From assembly GCA_947311845.1 (NCBI GenBank), contig CAMZMU010000107.1, positions 19,241,166 to 19,305,165 on the forward strand: a stretch of 64,000 bases of DNA, in the 5' to 3' direction. Origin of the DNA: Poa pratensis (lineage: Eukaryota > Streptophyta > Magnoliopsida > Poales > Poaceae). The notes under the pieces were generated by a model that did not search any database, had not been told where the DNA came from, and saw only the letters and a program-made list of their open reading frames with translations. This document shows, piece by piece, positions 35,481 through 45,875 of this stretch; the first letter of the stretch is position 1, and each line of letters starts with the position of its first letter. The position numbers were made by a program, and so were the translations under genes.

Positions 35481-35823
35481 TCGGTTGCCTGGTGCTCGGC
35501 CACCTCGCCGTCGAGCACGGCATCCTGGGCCTGGAGTCTCTTTGCTCGTGCGGCGGCCGAGAGCGCATCGCGGCCGTGGGTCGGCGCCAAGCCTGGAGAG
35601 CCCAACGATGCGAACGCCGGGTCGTCCGGCCGGACAATGAGGTCGGGCACGTCGCGCGACCGGCCGCTGTACTGTACAAGGAATTTGGGATTTCTTCTGT
35701 TGAAAAGAAAAAAAAAACGAAACGTTTTTTCCACTTACCGGTGGCAGGTGGGTAATATCTAGGGTAAATTTGGAAATTGAAAAAACATACCATCACCTCT
35801 GGCTATATTATATAGCAGAGATA

Positions 35824-36232
35824 GTGAAATCCAATTTGGTGCCCGGGTGCACATGCACCCGGTTTTTTTCGGATTTTTTTGAAAATTCAAAACATGTCGA
35901 AAAATTCCGAAAAAAATCATGCACGTACCCGAGCATGTCACGCACCATCGTGTCAAATTTGGCGACGAAACGACATCGCGGCCGCCCTGTGCAAAAATGA
36001 CAAAATTCTGACAGAAAATAGATCCAAAATTTTGAATTTTCAGATCTGAGATTTGTCATTTTTGCACAGGGCGGCTGCGATGTCGATTCGTCGCCAAATT
36101 TGACACGATGGTGCGTGACATGCTCGGGTACGTGCATGATTTTTTTTGGAATTTTTCGACATGTTTTGAATTTTCAAAAAAATCCAAAAAAAACCGGGTG
36201 CATGTGCACCCGGGCACCAAAACGGCCTCCTC
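35824..36232. mobile_element. Foldback MITE, Mutator type (family F)
   Basis: 409 bp, almost a perfect hairpin: arms with TTGGTGCCCGGGTGCACATG and CATGTGCACCCGGGCACCAA, centre TTCTGACAGAAAATAG. Flanked by the 9-bp duplication GCAGAGATA (35815-35823 and 36233-36241). It inserted across the very 5' end of the Helitron at 33479-35821. Confidence 0.95.
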
Positions 36233-36270
36233 GCAGAGATATATATATAAGAAGAGAAGAGAAGAGATAG

Positions 36271-36679
36271 CGGTGGAGACTTTTTTATCCCGGGCACCAG
36301 TGCACCCTCCGGTTTAAAAAATTCGAAAACCATATTTATAAGCTTCAAAAAATTCTGAAAAAAAATCCATGTGTAGCCAATGGTGTATCCCATAACCGTG
36401 AGTTTTTATATATTCAAATACTTTGTATTGTGGGCTACACAAAAATAACAAATCTTGTAAAACTTAGAGATTTGAAAATGTACATTCTCAGATCTAGACA
36501 TTTGTCATTTTAGTGTAGCTCAGAATACAAACTTTTTGGAGTTGAAATTTTGCACGTAAGTGATATATATCATTGGCTACACGTGGAATTTTTTCGGAAT
36601 TTTTGAAGCTTATCAAATGGATTTCGAATGTTTTAAACTGGAGGGTGCACTTGTGCCCGGGATCAAAACCCACTTTCCG
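36271..36679. mobile_element. Foldback MITE, Mutator type (family F-related)
   Basis: 409 bp with arms TCCCGGGCACCAGTGCACCC and GGGTGCACTTGTGCCCGGGA, flanked by the 9-bp duplication AAGAGATAG (36262-36270 and 36680-36688). It shares the end design of its neighbour at 35824 but has a different loop. Confidence 0.93.
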
Positions 36680-36824
36680 AAGAGATAGAGATATATTCGA
36701 TGAGTCTAAAGCATGAATAAAGATTGAATCAATATGAACCTTGCAATCATCCAGATGGTTATGATGAACTACTTATCACTACAAAAAATTCGGCCATCCG
36801 GGATGATTTTATAACGTGGTGATT

Positions 36825-37760
36825 GCGGTCCAAAACGTCGTTATGTGAGATCTTCGACGTTTCCCACGATGTTTCGAAAAAGTCAGGGACCCCTGGTCAT
36901 AAACGATTCCGCGACGGTTGCGTGAAACGGGAAACGTCGAGAGCCATCCACGACGTTTGTAATTCGTCCGCGCGAAGTTGGACTTGTCGGCCCAGGCCCA
37001 ACAAGCGATGACGTTTAATCTTTTCGTCGTACTGGTTTTCCACGTGGCAGACCAGGTTCACACAGCCTCTGCTGATGTCACTTTTATTACCGCATACGTC
37101 ATCGCAAGCCTCGACGTTTTTTTACGTCGTGTAGATGTACTGTTATGTTTTCCCTGTTATGACGTCACTATCCGTTTTTGACATCATCATTTTTATTTTC
37201 GACGTATTTTTTTCGTCGTAAGACCGCGCAATCGGGCGCTAACATGTGGACTAATTAGAAGACCACACGTGGGTTTCTATCCGCGACGTTTTCTGTTTTT
37301 GCATTTCGACGTTATTTTTGTCGTACGGCTGATCAATCGAACTTTACCACGTGGACAAACCAGAGGCCGCCACGTGAGGCTAGTTACGACGGTTCAAAAT
37401 CGTCGCAGCATAATGACGTCATATGTGTGACGACGATTGTTTTTTCGTCGTCGATGAACACGAGGAGATGGCGACACGTGCACTCGTTGAATGGTGCCAC
37501 GTCGCCTTTATCCGTGACGAATTGAGTTCGTCGATGTCAAGGTGATGACGTCACGGACACACCCGGATTCGACGTTGATACGTGGACCATCCAAATTGCA
37601 CACGTGGCAATGTTCTGGGACGTTATTATTCGTCGCGGAAATTGTTTACGTCGCCGCAAGACCGCTACGTTTATTTTTCGTGGCTATATTTCCCATACAT
37701 ATAGCGACACGTGGTCCAGTTATACGACGACATTTGCCACACTATATCTGTGACGTAATT
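36825..37760. repeat. CACTA left subterminal repeat region
   Basis: Many short CGACGT / ACGTCG / TTCGTCG words in direct and inverted orientation, with CACGTGG words. They match the right subterminal region near 53930-54215. From knowledge of En/Spm-type elements these are likely binding sites for the TNPA-like protein. Confidence 0.75.
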
Positions 37761-37932
37761 GGCCTGTCAACGTTATGCTGCTACTTTATTAGTGCCCAAT
37801 ACGTTTTCACAGCAACGGCACCTTATAACAGGCCCTTTGATACAACACCAAATCAAATTGTCCAGAAAATATGCATAAATTAAGTATTAAGCAACACCAC
37901 CACAGGCCACAACAGGCCACAGCCTTACAGTT

Positions 37933-39325
37933 TCATTTATCGCAATATTGTGCAACCAACTGCTCAAGTAGGGCAGCTCCCTGTGCTTGGGACTCCTTTA
38001 GCTGTTGTTGTTGCTGACGCATTTCTTGCATATCAACTAAAAACTTGAGTCTCACTTGCTCAGATTCTGCTTTGGCCAACTTCAGTTCAGCAATTGTGTT
38101 GCGCAGGTTGTCATTCCCTTGTTTCTGAGAATCAAGTTGTGCTTCAAGTTGATACTTTGAAAGACTTGGTTCCACACAGGTTTTCTTCAGCATGACACCT
38201 CCAGTATCAGTTGAAGGGCATGGAGACATCCTTTTCTGGCTTGCCTGTCAACCATGCCAAGAACATAGATGAAAAATAGCAGATGACAAGCATGTACAGA
38301 AAATACATGAAACATAGCAGATGACAATTTATTAAGCATGAGTGTAATGAATAAGCAGATGACAAGCATATACGAAATAGCAGATGAGAAGCGTGTGTAA
38401 TTGATATACTCCATTTGTCTTTGAATACAAGGCAACTATCGAGGCAACCGTATGTTCACGTTCCATGTGTATGTTCACTCGTTTGATTCTATATAATGCG
38501 ACAAACAATAATCAATATAAAACATAATGATGTTCTCCCTGTTATATGCTTGATCAGTATTACTCCAGCCCAACTAACAATGAATATTAATTATTCCAGC
38601 CAAACTAAAAGCACAAACTGATGGGAAGGGCTAGTACAATTCACATATACAGGTGGTAGCAATTTTAGGATAAATTGCACAAGCCAGGACTCGAACTCAA
38701 GACCCTGGGCACTGATACCACATGTCATGTGTCATGCACTAGCCAACTATCCTAACAGTTCGAACTGATAGGAAGGGCTAGTACAATTCACATATACACT
38801 TCAACAACTTGATGATGTGGCATCCTAACAATTGCATAGCTATCTGATACAGCGTTGGTTTATGACATGGGAATCTTTTTCCAAAATAAACTAACTACAA
38901 ATTGTTGGAAAGATGCCCTAAGAGGTTTTTGACAGTCATAATTTACTTGCTAAAATGTATAATAGTATAGAACAGAAGAGAAGCACAAAACATATAGCAG
39001 AACAGTACTCAAGCAGATCAACACAAAGATAAGTAAGCTGCAAACTCCAGCATGAAAGGATGTTCAGCTACCAGATAAGGGAATAACCTGCAGCACATTG
39101 TCCTCACTGGCTAGTGATTGGTCTGACGCGTCTTCTTCACTGACATCTGATTCCCCCTCAGGATCATACTCAATGCAGAGTCTTCCTTCTTGGTCTTTTC
39201 GGGGCTGAATACAGTCTGAGACGCAGCAATAGTCGCTAAAGACTTAAAACCCAGTTCTTGCATCCGTTCATTGTTTCTCGTGATAGTTCTGAGCCGCTCT
39301 TCTTCAATGGGTACCAGTGGTGGTC
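37933..39325 (-). pseudogene. TNPA-like (Ptta/En-Spm) protein, 3' exons
   Basis: The last exon (37933-38244, acceptor at 38245) encodes 103 residues ending QYCDK. Its middle is a Gln-rich coiled coil (EQVRLKFLVDMQEMRQQQQQ). An upstream exon (39088-39325) encodes PLVPIEEERLRTITRNNERM, then, after an apparent 1-base shift, an acidic segment (YDPEGESDVSEEDASDQS). This arrangement matches the C-terminal half of the plant Ptta/En/Spm transposon protein, which binds subterminal repeats in the nucleus. The first exon(s) are not clear: upstream is a GC-rich minisatellite. It is probably inactive. Confidence 0.65.
38665..38765 (-). repeat. tRNA-related SINE-like remnant flanked by direct repeats
   Basis: The minus strand carries GAGTTCGAGTCCTGGC, a good RNA polymerase III B box, and upstream TAGTTGGCTAGTGC as a poor A box. 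A 35-bp direct repeat (containing GGGCTAGTACAATTCACATA) flanks it, at about 38619-38653 and 38765-38800. It could be a SINE or a tRNA pseudogene. The direct repeat is longer than usual SINE target duplications. Confidence 0.4.
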
Positions 39326-39979
39326 CTAACATGAATAAAGAACTCAAAGTAAGCTACAAATAAAACACATACTAAGAAGAGATAACAAACATCAAAAAGT
39401 ATGATGCTCATCATGTAACAACAGTCCACTATGAGTTATGTAAATTCAGATCTAAAACTGATAGGGTCACAAGCAAAGTGATCTTACACCTAATAGTATA
39501 CAAAATGGAAATGAGACAAGTTTGAGATGTGAACACAAAGCACGATAATAAGCAAACATCACACAAACAATATGGACAGACTGATTGCATGAAACAATAG
39601 CAGGATAATTAGGAACCGTCAATAAAACGATTAAGAAGGCAAACAATACAGACTGATTAATCGCATCAAACATGATCAGAATAATAAGTAAGCATCTATC
39701 GAACGATTTAACAGATCTAAGACTGATAGGATCACAAGTAAAGTGATCTTAAACCTATCACGGAGTAGTATACAATATGGAAATGAGCAAAGTTTGACCA
39801 TATGAACACAAAAGCTCGAAAATTTAACAAGTTAGACAGTTTAATTGCATCGAACATAAGCTGGATAATAAAGAAGCATCAAGCATACAATTAAACAGGA
39901 AACTGAATAGAGAGAAATTGCCTGCGGATTCAGGCCCTCCTGTCATACTGCGTTTCTTCTCTCCTTCAACCTTAACTCG

Positions 39980-40400
39980 CAGCATCGGCGAGGCTGGTGA
40001 CGAGGTGGCAGACCGGCGGGCTGGACGGCGAGGTGGCAGGCCTTGACGGCGAACTGGGCAACGATGTAGCAGATCTTGACGGCGTAGTTGCGGCGAGGTT
40101 GGAGACGATGTGGCAGATCTGGACGTATGGCGAGGTTGGTGAGGATGTGGCAGACCGTTGAGCTGGACGGCGGGAAGAACGAGATGTGGCAGATTTGGAC
40201 GGCGAAGTTGCGGCGAGGTTGGAGATGAGGTAGCAGATCTAGGCGTCGATGTTGCGGCGAGGTTGGAGACGAGGTGGCAGGCCGGCGAGGTTGTTGACGG
40301 GGTGGCAGGTCGGCGAGGTGGCAGACCTGAGAGGCGAGCACGGCGACGAGGTGGCAGATCCGGACGATGTCGAGCTGGACGGCGAGGTGTCTGTCCTGGA
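39980..40400 (-). repeat. GC-rich minisatellite in the CACTA element
   Basis: Diverged repeats of about 27-30 bp containing GGCGAGGTTGGAGACGAGG and GAGGTGGCAGACC. They open a 313-residue Pro/Arg/Ser-rich frame on the minus strand and others on the plus strand. Amino-acid content is explained by the repeat, so no protein is called. Confidence 0.7.
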
Positions 40401-40859
40401 CGGCGATCCTCGAACGGCAACGGGGGGAGGGGGCTGGAAGGCGAGCTATACGGCGAGGCTAAGACCGGGTGGGCGAGCTGGACGGCGAGGTGGAATGGAG
40501 GATGGGCTAGGGTTTGGGAGGCGAGGAGGAGGGGAAAGGGATATTTCCGTGAGGTCCGAGAGGGGCGAGGGGATAAGGGAGGGTTTTTGAAAATTTTGGG
40601 TGGGAAGTCTAGGCGCGAAATTTTCAACGCCGGCGAAATTTCGCCATGTGCGAGAGTGGGGCGAGGGGATAAGAAGGGTTTTGAAATTTTGGGTGCGCAG
40701 TCCAGTCGCGAAATTTTCATAATTTTGGTCGGTGGCCGGGAAAAGTTGGTGGCCGTCGGATGCATGTGATTGGTGGCTTTAACAATTTGATCATTTAAAA
40801 CAAAGGGACCTTGTGAAGAAATCTGTCTATAAAATATTTACGTACAAAATTCGGGTGAA

Positions 40860-43310
40860 CTTCCACTTCGGATGCATCAGATGGAATCCTATGACAACAT
40901 GAGCCGAAACCCTAACGAGTTGACCTTTCATAGTCGTCGAACGGTTTTGAACTTAATGAACTTTTCTCCTTGTTTGTTTAAATTATCGCATATGAACATT
41001 CAAAACAAAGTTTGGGCTCATGTTGTCACGTGAATTCCATATGATGCATCCGAAGTGGGAGTTTAGCTCTAGAAGATCGCATAACCTTTCATGCGAGATA
41101 ATTCCGGTATGTGAAGCGGGTCAAACATGGTAGTTTGATGTTAGCTCTTCCAAAGTACTAACACATGTATATATATTTTTTTAGCTAGGACACAATACCT
41201 AGGTTTTGGTGTTATCACATGATTCCATCCAATGCACCCGAAGTGGGAGTTCAGCTATAGAAGATCGGAGACCCTAGCTATCGTGCGGGATAATCATGGT
41301 TTGTGAAGCAGGGCACACCTACATGAGTTTGAGTTAGCTCTTCCAATGCTAAAACACACTCTTATACACATGTTAGGACAGTATACCTAAATTTTTGTGT
41401 GATTTTGACGATCCGGAGCCCCCACTATGGTCGAAACTCTAAAAAATTGATTGAAAAACCTCTCTATCGCTTCCAGGGGTGGCGAAATGGTGGGTCAATG
41501 AACTTTTCTGCTAAGTTGTGTTGGGTAGCTCATACGAGCATTTAAAACCAGCTATGTACCCGTTTTATCACATGGTTCCTTCTGGTGCACCCCGAAGCGG
41601 TACTTTAGCCCTAGAAGACCGCAAATCATTTCGTGCGGGGTAAATGTGTTTTGCGAAGCGTTTCACACCAGAAGTTTGATGTTGTCTCTTCCAATGTGCC
41701 AACACAGTCTTATCTATATATATATTAGGCCAACCTATGTTTTTTCGATTCCGATTCTCCAGAGCCCCCGCGTTATGGTAGAAACCCTAAATAATTGACC
41801 TATATTCAACCATGTCGTGTACCGCTTCCTCGAGCGTCGAAAGGGGGTAGCTCAATGGACTTCTCTGATTGGTTGTGTTAGGGTAGTTCATATGAATAGT
41901 TAGAACCAAACCCTCGGCCCATGTTATCACAAGATCCCATATGGAGCAACTGAAGTGGGATTCATTCTTATCAATGTTGGGGATATCGCTTATCAGTAAC
42001 TTATCGCTCGACTCAAGATAATGGGTAAATCGGACGATTTATCGGCATATCGGCTGACTTATCGGCCAATTTATCGTATCGGTCTGACATCGATAAGAGA
42101 TAAATCAGCCGATTAATCGGCATATCGGAATATATCTTGAACAATGATTCTTATAGCCTTCGTGTGTGGTAAGCGCGTCACACCTAGAAGTTTGACGTCT
42201 GCTATTGCAATGTACCACCATTCACACTCTTGTACAGATGTAAATACATGTATATATTACCCAGGCTGTGGTGTGATTCCAACGCTCTGGAGCCCGCACT
42301 TTAGTCAAAACCCTAGACAGTTGGACAAAAGTCAACTGTCACTTCACGGGACATCGAAAGGGTTGTAGATTAGTTGGATTTTCTCATTGGTTATGTTAGG
42401 TTGCTCATATGAACATTTAAAAACCAACTCCAGGCCCATGTGTTATCTCATGATTCCATCTGGTCCACCCGAAGTGTGAGAGTTCACCCTTATATATATA
42501 AGATCACATTGTGCTCGATAAGTGTGTGGTGTATGAAGCGGGGCACACTAATTAGGAGTTTGATGCATGTTGGCTCTTCCAATGAACCAACATTCTCACT
42601 CATACATATGTGTCTACCTATGTTTTGGTGTGATTCCGACGCTAGAGAGCCCCGTATTGTCGAAACCCTAAGTAGTACTTGACCAAAAGTTCGCCATCTC
42701 ATCTACCGCTTATATGAGCGTCGATAGCTAGGGGCTATAGCTCAGTGGACTTTTTTCCTTGGGTTTGTTAGCTTAGCGATACTTCAGCCCTATAAGACCG
42801 CAAATCATTTCATGCATGCAGTATATAAATGTGCGGGTCACACCAGGAGTGTTTGATGTTGTCTCTTCCAATGTGTACCAATATATTGGAAGAGACAACA
42901 TGCCGTGTACCGCTTCCTCGAGCGTCGAAAGGGGGTAGCTCAATAGACTTCTCTGCTTGGTTGTGTTAGGGTAGTGGTGCACCCGAAGTGGGAGTTCATT
43001 CGTATAGCCTTCGTGTGGGATAAGTGTGGTATGTCAAGCGGGTCACACCTAGAAGTTTAACGTCTGCTCTTGCAATATACCACCATTCACACTCTTGTAC
43101 ATATGTAAAAACATGTATTACCCAGGCTTTGGTGTGATTCCAACGCTCCGGAGCCCGCACTTTAGTCGAAACCCTAGACAGTTGGACAAAAGTCAACCCT
43201 CTCGTCTATCGCTTCCACAGGGCATCGAAAGGGTTGTAGATTAGTTGGATTTTCTCATTGCTTAAGTTAGGTTGCTCATATGAAGGCTAAAAGCCCTGCT
43301 TTAAATTAAT
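40860..43310. repeat. Diverged dispersed/tandem repeats within CACTA
   Basis: A motif like CACCCGAAGTGGGAGTTCA recurs at about 41045, 41232, 41582, 41945, 42463 and 42976. Each is followed by a stretch with GAAACCCTA and a run ending in CATTTAAAACC-like sequence. Spacing is 190-520 bp because of later insertions. A perfect short inverted repeat (GTTGTCTCTTCCAAT ... ATTGGAAGAGACAAC) lies at 42856-42904. No coding capacity. Confidence 0.75.
41972..42146. mobile_element. hAT-like MITE
   Basis: 175-bp insert with ends CAATGTT and AACAATG, flanked by an 8-bp duplication ATTCTTAT (41964-41971 and 42147-42154). The related repeat at 42999 lacks it. The interior is built from TATCGGC-type words in both orientations. 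Confidence 0.75.
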
Positions 43311-43489
43311 AAAGCATGCGAGGTTCCTAGACGGTATTACACAAGCTGAGGCATACACCTTAGCCGAAATGAAAGCAGTTTAGACACCGGGGTCGGCCAG
43401 CTCCCCAACAAGCCGAAGCGGGAACATCATTAACTAAATAACTAGCGCTAGCTGGCTCCACGGCCGACAGCGTGTTGTACGAAGCCCTA

Positions 43490-44104
43490 CTATTCATCGC
43501 CGGCGAGGTCGATGTACAGACGGGTCGGTGGTGGTGTTGACGGTGGCTCTGGCTTCACTTCCGCTGAATCACAATGGGGGCGCGCCGGTGGTGCACCACC
43601 GGGAGAGCGAACGAGGATGCCTGGGACAGCGGCCGGCGGCGGGCTTGGTTGACGCAGACGAGGATGCCGGCAAGCCTCGTACTCGGCGAGGACTGACTCG
43701 ATTGTCTGCCCCTCCCAGAAACGCCACCTTCCTGCAATGTTCTTCACGCCGCGAGGGACAAACGGGCCCTCGTGGCTATTGATCCGCTCTTGCCTCTCCG
43801 CCTCGAGGATGCACGGCCACGCATCACAGTGAGGCGCGTAATCTGGATCGAACTTGAGCTTCTCAGGTAGACGATTCCACTTGTCGAGGATGAGATCGTA
43901 CATCTCGTCGGTGCCGACATCGGGGAGTGGCGGCACTGGCAACCCGCCCTCGCTCAGACCCCAGCTGCTGTTTGGCAACATACAGCCAGGAGGGACCATG
44001 AGCCGGTACTTGACGAGCTCATCGGCGATCTCCTTTCGGAGCCTGTGCGGCCACAACCAGTGCTCCGGCGACTCACTACCGCCGTTCTCGCCGTTGTGGG
44101 CCAT
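43490..44104 (-). CDS. Uncharacterised grass protein, VPPGC-module paralogue 1
   Basis: A single-exon frame of 204 residues from ATG 44104 (start chosen because it aligns with the start of paralogue 3). The N-terminal part contains LWPHRLRKEIADELVKYRLM, VPPGCMLPNSSWGLS, a VPPLPDVGTDEMYDLIL block, WPCILEAERQERI and WRFWEGQTIESVL. The last 60 residues are Pro-rich and acidic, ending YIDLAGDE. I do not recognise a domain or catalytic motif, nor a signal peptide or membrane segment. Paralogues lie at 46697-47410 (minus) and, as a remnant, 45876 (plus). All are inside the CACTA element, so they were probably acquired as one block or duplicated in it. The neighbouring gene at 44878 is divergent. 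Intact frame; expression unknown. Confidence 0.6.
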   Translation of the reverse strand: MAHNGENGGSESPEHWLWPHRLRKEIADELVKYRLMVPPGCMLPNSSWGLSEGGLPVPPLPDVGTDEMYDLILDKWNRLPEKLKFDPDYAPHCDAWPCILEAERQERINSHEGPFVPRGVKNIAGRWRFWEGQTIESVLAEYEACRHPRLRQPSPPPAAVPGILVRSPGGAPPARPHCDSAEVKPEPPSTPPPTRLYIDLAGDE

Positions 44105-44568
44105 TGATGGGAGAGAGAGGCTGAGTGAGTGGAGATGATCTTATCTCTCTCGGGTGCAGTTGATTTATCACCTAGCTAGCGTGTGAGGGAGAAGGAGTGC
44201 TATGATCTGACTTGGCAGGACAGGCGCCACGCCTTAAAGGCTTGCCACTTGACCGGCGCTGCGAGAGGCTGAAGGGTTGGATATTAAACTACGGCCAAGA
44301 TAGCTCTCTGCGACGCCGCCGTGCGAAAGACGCGACGTCGCCGCAGTGTAAGAGAGCCAGCTTGGTGGCTACCAGCTGTTGCACGCCATGCATCCGACGG
44401 CCTGGCCTGAACGCGTAGCTAGCTCGCGCTAGACGTATGAAGCCCACCCGGCCGGCACTGCGCTGCATGATCCGTCGCGTCGTCTTAATGCGTGCACTGC
44501 GTGCCTGCCCGGCCGGCCGCGCATCCATGCCCATGCCTCACTCCTGCCTGCCTGTATGCGATGGACGC

Positions 44569-44699
44569 GGATCCTCTAACTTTGAGTACCCTGACTTTCC
44601 CTGACTTTGGTCACTGACATGTGGGTCCTACGTACGGCGGGCCCCACACGTCAGTGACCCAAAGTCAGGAAAGTCAGGGTACTCAAAGTTAGGATGCCT
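44569..44699. mobile_element. Perfect-arm foldback MITE between divergent genes
   Basis: 131-bp near-perfect palindrome: CTAACTTTGAGTACCCTGAC ... GTCAGGGTACTCAAAGTTAG with a loop around GTCCTACGTACGGC. No clear target duplication. Degenerate relatives lie at 46430-46525 and, more weakly, 45677-45790. Its position between two divergently transcribed small genes makes it a candidate promoter component or small-RNA source. Confidence 0.75.
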
Positions 44700-44877
44700 C
44701 CGTTGCCGGCTTAGGGACTACTGGGTCGAAGTCGGCGTCGTCTGCATTCGTGTATGTGTGCCCGGCCGTGCATGTCCGGAATGCATGTCTGCGCGCGCCC
44801 GTCCGTGACCCGGCCATTGTGTGTGCTCGTTGTCATCGGTGCGCCTGGACGGCAATAATTCAATTGTAAATTCCGCA

Positions 44878-45413
44878 ATGGTGCCGGCCGGTCTCTCCCC
44901 ACAGCTATATCAATCCGCCGAACGGTGCAAACGCAGGGCCTCTGCAAAACACATCTCCATCATCACTACATCTCGAATAGCTAGCCTGTGCAAAACACAA
45001 GCGGTCAACTTCTGCTTTGTGCGCGACATGGCCTGGACGACCATCATGCTGATCGGGGATGAACCTCTCCAGGCCGGAAAACCGGTGGAGTTCGTCGGCC
45101 CCAACGCCCATGGGTCCGGGAACGTGCTGCAGTTCTTCACCGCCGGTGGAAATATCTCCACTTGGCGCACAGCCGACGCAGTGCTAAGCGCAAGGTACAC
45201 CGATAAGGCAATGTTCATCCTCGACACCGGCAAGGATGGTGAAGGGGTCTACGTCAGGCTTTGGGAGGTAGGCGCCGCGGCAGAAATGCACGGAAACATC
45301 TACTGGCTCGTGACACTCTGATTTCCTGCATCCAGGTCAACCCTTTGCTCCTGTGGAACTCGACCATCCCACTGGTGATCCCCACTGTTCGTGTCATCGG
45401 TGCCGGCAACTAG
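44878..45413 (+). CDS. Uncharacterised two-exon small protein gene in CACTA
   Basis: Exon 1 runs from ATG 44878 (or the internal ATG 45028, which begins MAWTTIMLIGDE) to 45267 (GAG|GTAGGC). A 68-bp intron follows, and exon 2 is 45336-45413 (CATCCAG|GTC to TAG). Joined in phase 0 they give about 155 residues (105 from the internal ATG). The sequence includes QAGKPVEFVGPNAHGSGNVL, a predicted beta-rich middle and VNPLLLWNSTIPLVIPTVRV at the end. I recognise no family. The clean intron and frame argue for a real gene or recent copy of one. It is divergent from the 43490 gene, with a foldback MITE between. Confidence 0.5.
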
Positions 45414-45676
45414 TCGAGCGTCTTTGTAACTAGTCAGAGTGTGCACCTTGTCGTGTTTTAAATTTTAGTGGTGATCGATCTATGTAACCCTGCTACCACA
45501 CTAGCTAGTCTGTGTGCTGTCGTTTTGTGTTTTGCTACTCTATCAGTTAATTTATGTTGTGTTGCTCCAAGTATTCAGTCAGTACATACTCCGTCATATC
45601 ATCGTTTAATTACTGTTGATTTTAGGGTACTAAAAGCCAGGGCGACATGCGTTAATGCGCTCATATCTACTCTAAC

Positions 45677-45790
45677 TCCGGATTGAGATTAGCTGACTTT
45701 GCCACCGCTGCCTTTGGCTGACTTTGAGTCCTGACAAGCGGATCCCATACCTACTTGGCCCCATGTGTTAGTGGAACAAAGCCAATGCGT
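45677..45790. repeat. Decayed foldback element upstream of the 45876 frame
   Basis: Contains TTTGGCTGACTTTGAGTCCTG and a loosely complementary right arm with CCCCATGTGTTAGTGG. It resembles the foldback element at 44569 but is much diverged. It lies about 85 bp upstream of the start codon at 45876. Confidence 0.35.
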
Positions 45791-45875
45791 CGTTACTGCG
45801 CGCACTCACCCGCCGCGCCTATTAAAACACCGGCAGCAACGCCGCAGTTGACAATCCTTATCCACTCTCAGATCC

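Larger units (their letters stand above)
33479..35821 (-). mobile_element. Helitron carrying host gene fragments
   Basis: 2343 bp. On the minus strand it starts TCTCTGCTATATAATATAGCC after A and ends ATTTTGCTAG before T. A hairpin (GCCCGT, loop, ACGGGC) lies six bases before CTAG. No Rep/helicase is encoded. It contains a pyruvate kinase fragment (33892-33993, minus), an F-box-type gene fragment (34770-35480, plus) and half of a foldback MITE (about 33994-34190). This matches the known habit of plant Helitrons of picking up pieces of several genes. Confidence 0.9.

Noticed and set aside
39824..40765. 313-residue open frame on the minus strand in the CACTA element
   Set aside because: It is generated by a GC-rich minisatellite of 27-30 bp units, the composition is Pro/Arg/Ser only, and overlapping frames are open too.
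41990..42140. TATCGGC word array considered as a satellite or CRISPR-like array
   Set aside because: No regular spacing or unique spacers; it is bounded by an 8-bp duplication and behaves as a MITE.
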